Shown here piece by piece: positions 59,493 to 64,000 of a DNA stretch of 64,000 nt. Location: the NCBI RefSeq assembly GCF_017313265.1, contig NZ_JAFLQZ010000002.1, forward strand, positions 549,251 through 613,250. The letters run 5' to 3'. The notes under the pieces are model-generated. The model was not told the DNA's origin. It made no database searches and saw nothing but the letters and a program-made list of their open reading frames with translations. The DNA comes from Hymenobacter telluris. GTDB lineage: Bacteria > Bacteroidota > Bacteroidia > Cytophagales > Hymenobacteraceae. The translations under genes were made by a program, and so were the position numbers. Every line of letters starts with the position of its first letter. Positions within the stretch are counted from its first letter, which is position 1.

Positions 59493-62400
59493 TTATACCG
59501 AAGCCGTCGACAGCTTAGGTGCGTCGGTGTCGTCGGTGATTTTGGTGGACATATCGGTGCCCCGCTCCCGGGCCTCTTTGCGGCCGTAGGTGTCGAGGAT
59601 AATTGGCGTAGCAATGAACAGCGACGAATACGTACCGAAGATGATACCTACCAGCATGGCAAACGAGAAGGAACGCAGCGTTTCACCCCCAAAGATGTAG
59701 AGTACCAACACCACCAAAAACAGCGTGGTGAACGTAATCATGGTGCGCGAGAACGTGCTGTTCAAAGCGGGGTTCACCACCTGCGCGAAAGTCAGCTTGG
59801 GGTTCTCCCGCAGGTATTCCCGAATACGGTCGTAGATAACCACGGTATCGTTCATCGAGAAACCGATGATGGTCAGCACGGCCGCCACGAAAATCTGGTC
59901 CATCTCGTAGTTCAGGCCGAACAGGCGCGCAATTGGGTAGCAGGCAATAACCAGCAGCGCATCGTGGAACAGCGCCACTACCGCCGCCATCGAATACTGC
60001 CACTTCTCGAAGCGGAACAGTACGTAGACGAAGATGCCTAGCAGCGTCAAACCCAAACTCAGTACCGACGTACGCTTGATGTCGTCGGCAATGGTAGCGC
60101 CTACTTTCGAGGTGCTCTTGATTTGCGGGTTATCGGCGCCATATTTCTTGAGGCCGGCCATCAGCGTCGCTTCCACTTTTTTGTCGGCTGCTACCGTTTC
60201 ATCATCGGAAAGGTAGCCCGTGGTGATGCGCAGGCGAGTGGGCGCACCGAACGTTTTCACTTCGGTACCGGCGCCCTGGAAGGCTTCGGTTACGGCTTCC
60301 CGTACTTCCGACGCCACTTCAGGCTTGTTGAAATCAACCACGTAAGCACGGCCACCGCGGAAGTCAACCCCTAGGTTCGGGCCACCCTGCACGGCCATCA
60401 GCACAAAGCCAACCACAATGAAGATAGTAGAGAAGGCGTAGGCAATCTTACGCTTGCCCACAATGTCGAAGTTCATGTTGGTGAACAGCTTCCGCGACAG
60501 GAAGGTCGAGAACGTAATCTTGCTGGTGGTCTTGCCTTTTACCAACCACTCAATGATCAGGCGCGAGATATATACGGCCGACAGGAACGAGGTGAAAATA
60601 CCAATCAGCAGCGTGACGGCGAAGTTCTGCACCGGACCCGTTCCGAAGATGAACAGAATCACGGCGATAATCAACGTCATAACGTTGGAGTCGAAGATGG
60701 CCGAGAAAGCACGCGAGTAGCCTTTGGCAATGGCGTCGTGCAAGGTCAGGCCGTGGTCCAGTTCTTCCCGAATCCGCTCGAAAATCAACACGTTAGCATC
60801 CACCGACGAGGCGAATACCAGAATCAAACCAGCAATACCGGGCAGCGTGAGAGCAAACGAGAACTGCGCCAGTACCCCCAGAATCAGGAAGCTGTTGAAC
60901 AGCAACGCAGCGTCGGCTACCAAACCAGCACGACCGTAGTACAGCGCCATAAACGCCATAATAATCAGCAAACCAGCCAGCGACGAATACAAGCCTTGGT
61001 TGATAGCCTCCTGGCCAAGCGACGGACCTACTACGGCTTCTTCTACAATGCGAGTAGGAGCGGGCAGCTTACCTGCTTTCAATACGTTGGAAAGGTCCTG
61101 GGCTTCTTCAATCGAAAAGTTACCAGAAATGCTGGTGTTGCCGCCGGCAATTTCCGACTGTACTACCGGGTCAGAATACACGTAGTCGTCGAGCACGATG
61201 CCTACCTGACGGCCGATGTTGGCGCCGGTCATTTTTTGCCATTTCTTGGCGCCCGAGGGGTTCATGGCCATGCTCACTTCGGGGCGGCCACCTTGGTCGT
61301 AGTCCTGGCGGGCGTCGGCCACTACCTCACCACCGAGCGGGGCTTCAGCACCACGAGCTTTGCGGATGGCGTTCAGCTTCAAATACTCCTGGCCTTCAAT
61401 TACTTCGGGCTTTACGCTCCATAGCATGGTCAGGTTGGGCGGCAGAATAGCGCGGGCTTCATCGGAGCGCAGGATGGCGTTCATCCGGGCCGTGTCGCGC
61501 AGGTTTACGCCCAACTGGCCAGGAATTGGCATGGTAATCAGGCGAGCCAGCACCGAGTTTTGCTGCGGCTTAGTAGAGTCAGCTTTGGCAGTGGTAGCAG
61601 CCTTTTTGTTGGCCAGTTGGCTAGCCAACGAGGTAGAGTCGCCAGCGGCAGCAGTAGAGTCGGTGGTAGCGGCAGTGGTGCCAGCAGCGGCCGTAGCCGG
61701 AGCCGCGGCGGTTTTCTCTTTGGCAATCAGGGCCTGGTCGAGCTGCTGGAGGTAAGGGCCAAACTCGTCTTGACGCCATACTTCCCAGAACTCCAGTTTA
61801 GCTTGGCCTTGCAGCAGTTTCCGCACACGGTCGGGGTTGTCAACACCGGGCAGTTCCACCTGGATGCGGCCGGTGCCTTTTACGCGCTGAATGCTCGGCT
61901 GGCTGGTGCCAAACTTGTCGATACGAGTCCGCAGGATGTTGAACGACCGGTCAATAGCTTCTTCCACTTCCTTGTCGATGGCGCCAATCACCTTGTCGTT
62001 GGTCGAGTTGATGTCGATGCCGCGGCTCTTGTTGGTGGTGTTAGCGAAGATGCGGGCCAGGTTTTCACCGGGAGCTACAGTGCGGTAAGCCTGCGCAAAC
62101 AGCGCCGTAAAGGGCGTTGAAGGGTTGGCTTTCTGAGCGACCTGGGCCTGCTCGATGGCGCGGTTGAACTTTGGGTCTTTGGAGTTGCCGCTCATGGCGC
62201 GCACAATTTCCACCGGCGATACTTCCAGCGTTACGTGCATGCCGCCTTTGAGGTCGAGGCCGAGGCCCAGCTCCGACGAGCGTACGTCGCGGTAGGTGTA
62301 ATCAACCCCAAGCAGGCTGGCTACCGGAGCGCGCCACACCGAATCGAGGTAGTGCTGGCGCTGTTGCTGATCGACTTTACCGTTTTTGGTGGCGTATACC

Positions 62401-62507
62401 ACGGCATCGTTCTGCACCCGCCGCGAAATGAACGTGAAGGTCAGAAAGTAGATACACAGGGCCGATACGATAATCGTCAGCCCAATGATGAGTCCTTTAT
62501 TACGCAT
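59493..62507 (-). CDS. secDF: Fused protein translocase subunit SecDF
   Basis: A 1004-residue SecD-SecF fusion from ATG 62507 (MRNKGLIIGLTIIVSALCIYFLTF); the frame to 62585 includes the promoter. The SecD part has VDYTYRDVRSSELGLGLDLKGGMHVTLEVSP, FGTSQPSIQRVKGTGRIQVELPGV and LPAPTRIVEEAVVGPSLGQEAINQGL, then five helices including ASSVDANVLIFERIREEL. The SecF part begins near residue 680 (FDIVGKRKIAYAFST, PNLGVDFRGGRAYVVDF) and has FSMNDTVVIYDRIREYL. A Thr/Ala/Ser-rich insertion of ~60 residues sits in P1 (about 265-325). It uses proton motive force to aid Sec export. Confidence 0.97.
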   Translation of the reverse strand: MRNKGLIIGLTIIVSALCIYFLTFTFISRRVQNDAVVYATKNGKVDQQQRQHYLDSVWRAPVASLLGVDYTYRDVRSSELGLGLDLKGGMHVTLEVSPVEIVRAMSGNSKDPKFNRAIEQAQVAQKANPSTPFTALFAQAYRTVAPGENLARIFANTTNKSRGIDINSTNDKVIGAIDKEVEEAIDRSFNILRTRIDKFGTSQPSIQRVKGTGRIQVELPGVDNPDRVRKLLQGQAKLEFWEVWRQDEFGPYLQQLDQALIAKEKTAAAPATAAAGTTAATTDSTAAAGDSTSLASQLANKKAATTAKADSTKPQQNSVLARLITMPIPGQLGVNLRDTARMNAILRSDEARAILPPNLTMLWSVKPEVIEGQEYLKLNAIRKARGAEAPLGGEVVADARQDYDQGGRPEVSMAMNPSGAKKWQKMTGANIGRQVGIVLDDYVYSDPVVQSEIAGGNTSISGNFSIEEAQDLSNVLKAGKLPAPTRIVEEAVVGPSLGQEAINQGLYSSLAGLLIIMAFMALYYGRAGLVADAALLFNSFLILGVLAQFSFALTLPGIAGLILVFASSVDANVLIFERIREELDHGLTLHDAIAKGYSRAFSAIFDSNVMTLIIAVILFIFGTGPVQNFAVTLLIGIFTSFLSAVYISRLIIEWLVKGKTTSKITFSTFLSRKLFTNMNFDIVGKRKIAYAFSTIFIVVGFVLMAVQGGPNLGVDFRGGRAYVVDFNKPEVASEVREAVTEAFQGAGTEVKTFGAPTRLRITTGYLSDDETVAADKKVEATLMAGLKKYGADNPQIKSTSKVGATIADDIKRTSVLSLGLTLLGIFVYVLFRFEKWQYSMAAVVALFHDALLVIACYPIARLFGLNYEMDQIFVAAVLTIIGFSMNDTVVIYDRIREYLRENPKLTFAQVVNPALNSTFSRTMITFTTLFLVVLVLYIFGGETLRSFSFAMLVGIIFGTYSSLFIATPIILDTYGRKEARERGTDMSTKITDDTDAPKLSTASV

Positions 62508-62531
62508 TGAAAAAGTTTGTATGTGAGGCTG

Positions 62532-62559
62532 GGAATGTAGGATGGTCTTGCCACTACAA
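62532..62559 (-). promoter_or_regulatory. Candidate secDF promoter
   Basis: The minus strand reads TTG (62559-62557), 17 bases, then TACATTCC (62539-62532), 24 bases before ATG 62507. It departs from TAnnTTTG at two positions, so this is a weak candidate. It lies inside the N-terminal extension of the longest frame and supports the shorter start. Confidence 0.35.
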
Positions 62560-62653
62560 CGCTCCGCCAAAGGCCGGAAGACCAACTACTAGGGCAAGAT
62601 GAACGGGAGCCACCACGGATTCAACCACGGCAGGCCACTCAGGCGGAGTGGCG

Positions 62654-63025
62654 CTAGGGAGCCTGCGGCGAAAGCGCCGCTATCAACAGCCGGGTGCGGA
62701 ACACTGCGGCCGGACGAATGCCAGCAAGGGGGCGCGGGGCAGCTAGCGCCCGGCGCAAAGTGGGTAGCCAACTATAAGTAGCGGGCCAAGGCAGCCAAGC
62801 ATCGGTGGCTGGGGCCGTATGCAAATCCAGCGCGCCAATGGCTTCCAGCGTCACTTTCTGCTTCACCACGGTTACCTTGGCCGGTTGGCCAATGCGCGTG
62901 GTTTTGCCCGCTGGCACCCGGAAGGTGGCAACCGCCTGGTGGTTGAGCGACAGCACAAACAGCACGGTGGCTGTGAGCAGCGCAAAACGCAAGCGAGGCA
63001 AAAATTTGGTGATGAGCAGCAACAT
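62654..63025 (-). CDS. Hypothetical single-pass or exported small protein
   Basis: About 123 residues from ATG 63025 (MLLLITKFLPRLRFALLTATVLFVLSL), or 135 from ATG 63061. One hydrophobic N-terminal segment is followed by FRVPAGKTTRIGQPAKVTVVKQKVTLEAIGAL, an unremarkable beta-like stretch, and an Ala/Pro/Arg-rich tail. No family is recognised. The frame lies upstream of secDF on the same strand, 146 bases before its ATG. Coding is plausible but weakly supported. Confidence 0.45.
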   Translation of the reverse strand: MLLLITKFLPRLRFALLTATVLFVLSLNHQAVATFRVPAGKTTRIGQPAKVTVVKQKVTLEAIGALDLHTAPATDAWLPWPATYSWLPTLRRALAAPRPLAGIRPAAVFRTRLLIAALSPQAP

Positions 63026-63227
63026 TGGAAAGCTAAAGGCTACAAATATAGCCAAATGCAACAGTCAAGTAAAGCCTAATCGTGTTGCAAAAAGCAATTC
63101 TATCAGGTAGCTGCTTTGGTTGACTGGAAAATGCGGCTGCATTTGGTGCATCTGACTTCACTTATTTCCTGTTCGCCTCATTTCAGCTACACGAAAGCTG
63201 CCGCCTGCTCTGAAGGTTCCAAATACC

Positions 63228-63276
63228 AAAGCGGCCAGCAAATGAAGACGTAATGACTCCACTTGCTGGCCGCTTT
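63228..63276 (-). terminator. Uridine kinase gene terminator
   Basis: A 14-bp perfect stem (AAAGCGGCCAGCAA/TTGCTGGCCGCTTT) with a 21-base loop, 18 bases after the stop at 63294. Confidence 0.75.
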
Positions 63277-63293
63277 ATATATAGATAGGGTAT

Positions 63294-63917
63294 CTACTCC
63301 CGAACTATTTTCGATTGCAAAAACGACACCAGCACTTCCAAGCCCCGGTCGAAATGCCGGTTGTTGGGAATTACAATGTCGGCGTCCTGCTTGAAAGGCC
63401 GGATATACTTTTCGTAGGTTGGCGCCACGTGGTTGGTGTAGCGGTAGAGTACATCTTCCAGGCCGTAGCCCCGCTCGTCCCGGTCGCGCACAATGCGGCG
63501 CTGGAGCTTCACGTGCTCCTCGGCATCAATGTACACCTTCAAGTCGAGCAGCTTGGCCACTTCCTCGAAGTAGAAAACGAAGATGCCTTCCACTACCACA
63601 ATCGGAGCCGGTTGAAACACCAGCTCTTTGGGTGCCACGTTGGGGTTGTTGAACGTGTACTCGGGCCGGCGTACTTCCAATCCCTGGCTGATACGAAGCA
63701 CATCCGCCGCGTACGACTCGGAGTCGATGCTGGAAGGCAGGTCGAAGTTGGTGACACCTTGGGCATCAACCTGCTGAATTTCACGCGGATGGTAGTAGTT
63801 GTCCTGCGAAATCAGGCAGATGTCTTCCGTGGGAAACGAGGCCAGCAGCCGGCGCAGAAAGGTGGTTTTGCCCGAGGCGCTGCCGCCGGTAATGCCGACG
63901 ATATAAGGATGTTGCAT
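63294..63917 (-). CDS. udk: Uridine kinase
   Basis: A 207-residue kinase phosphorylating uridine/cytidine with ATP or GTP in pyrimidine salvage. Walker A is VGITGGSASGKTTFLRRL. Other marks are LISQDNYYHPREIQQVD, NFDLPSSIDSESYAADV, PIVVVEGIFVFYFEEVAKLLDLKVYIDAE and RRIVRDRDERGYGLEDVLYRY. Length is usual. It is the last complete gene; the final 80 bases of the window hold no feature I can support. Confidence 0.94.
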   Translation of the reverse strand: MQHPYIVGITGGSASGKTTFLRRLLASFPTEDICLISQDNYYHPREIQQVDAQGVTNFDLPSSIDSESYAADVLRISQGLEVRRPEYTFNNPNVAPKELVFQPAPIVVVEGIFVFYFEEVAKLLDLKVYIDAEEHVKLQRRIVRDRDERGYGLEDVLYRYTNHVAPTYEKYIRPFKQDADIVIPNNRHFDRGLEVLVSFLQSKIVRE

Positions 63918-64000
63918 GAGGCGAAGGTGGTGGTAAAACAGAAGGTGATATCAAGTTGCGGTTAGTCGGCGATTATGTTCGTCAATGACGAGTTGAATAC

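Overview
The window looks like chromosomal DNA of a GC-rich Cytophagales bacterium (phylum Bacteroidota), most probably Hymenobacter or a close relative. The assignment rests on several signs. Two proteins carry C-terminal type IX secretion (T9SS) sorting domains. SecD and SecF are fused. There is a TonB-dependent receptor. One operon has the order c-type cytochrome, YceI, DUF5777. Promoters fit the Bacteroidota pattern TTG-N19-TAnnTTTG, and Shine-Dalgarno sequences are largely absent. No phage, transposase, CRISPR array, tRNA or rRNA was found.

Layout. 1-2.1 kb: end of a DUF3857/transglutaminase-type protein, a DUF4442 hotdog protein and an orphan membrane protein. 2.1-5.7 kb: an AT-rich accessory block with two secreted T9SS cargo proteins (metallophosphoesterase and CotH kinase-like), bordered on the left by what looks like the decayed 3' end of a diadenylate-cyclase-like gene and on the right by an intact gene of that family. 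5.8-15.6 kb: the DAC-like protein, a TonB-type protein, RidA, a haem-type TonB receptor, a membrane-anchored MutS-like ATPase, bestrophin and cyanophycinase. 15.7-26.9 kb: ClC channel, FUSC protein, MFS permease, a LuxR-type two-component pair, an S9 peptidase and a signal-peptide-bearing methyltransferase. 27-31.3 kb: small conserved hypotheticals, a SHOCT protein and a DUF3089 lipoprotein. 31.4-39.4 kb: core genes (rplM-rpsI-rpsB-tsf, RluA-type synthase, a PhoBR-like pair, DUF3108, recA). 39.5-54.9 kb: OM protein, GNAT, MoxR ATPase, SurA and PpiC chaperones, a SpoIIE/STAS/RsbW partner-switching cassette, guaB, SDR, FRG protein and NifU. 55-64 kb: DUF5777-YceI-cytochrome operon, an ECF sigma factor overlapping a putative two-membrane anti-sigma protein, SecDF and uridine kinase.

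What stands out. Many gaps between co-directional genes hold long inverted repeats. One class (seven loci) has arms built from short degenerate words, with a different word at every locus. A second class is longer, GC-rich and near-perfect (33-49 bp arms). Ordinary GC-stem terminators are separate and easy to tell apart. A similar word-repeat stretch sits in frame inside the MutS-like gene, between Walker A and Walker B. I could not run any searches; product names rest on motif recognition in the translations. Start codons were moved from the longest frame when a signal peptide, promoter element or family length favoured a later start.
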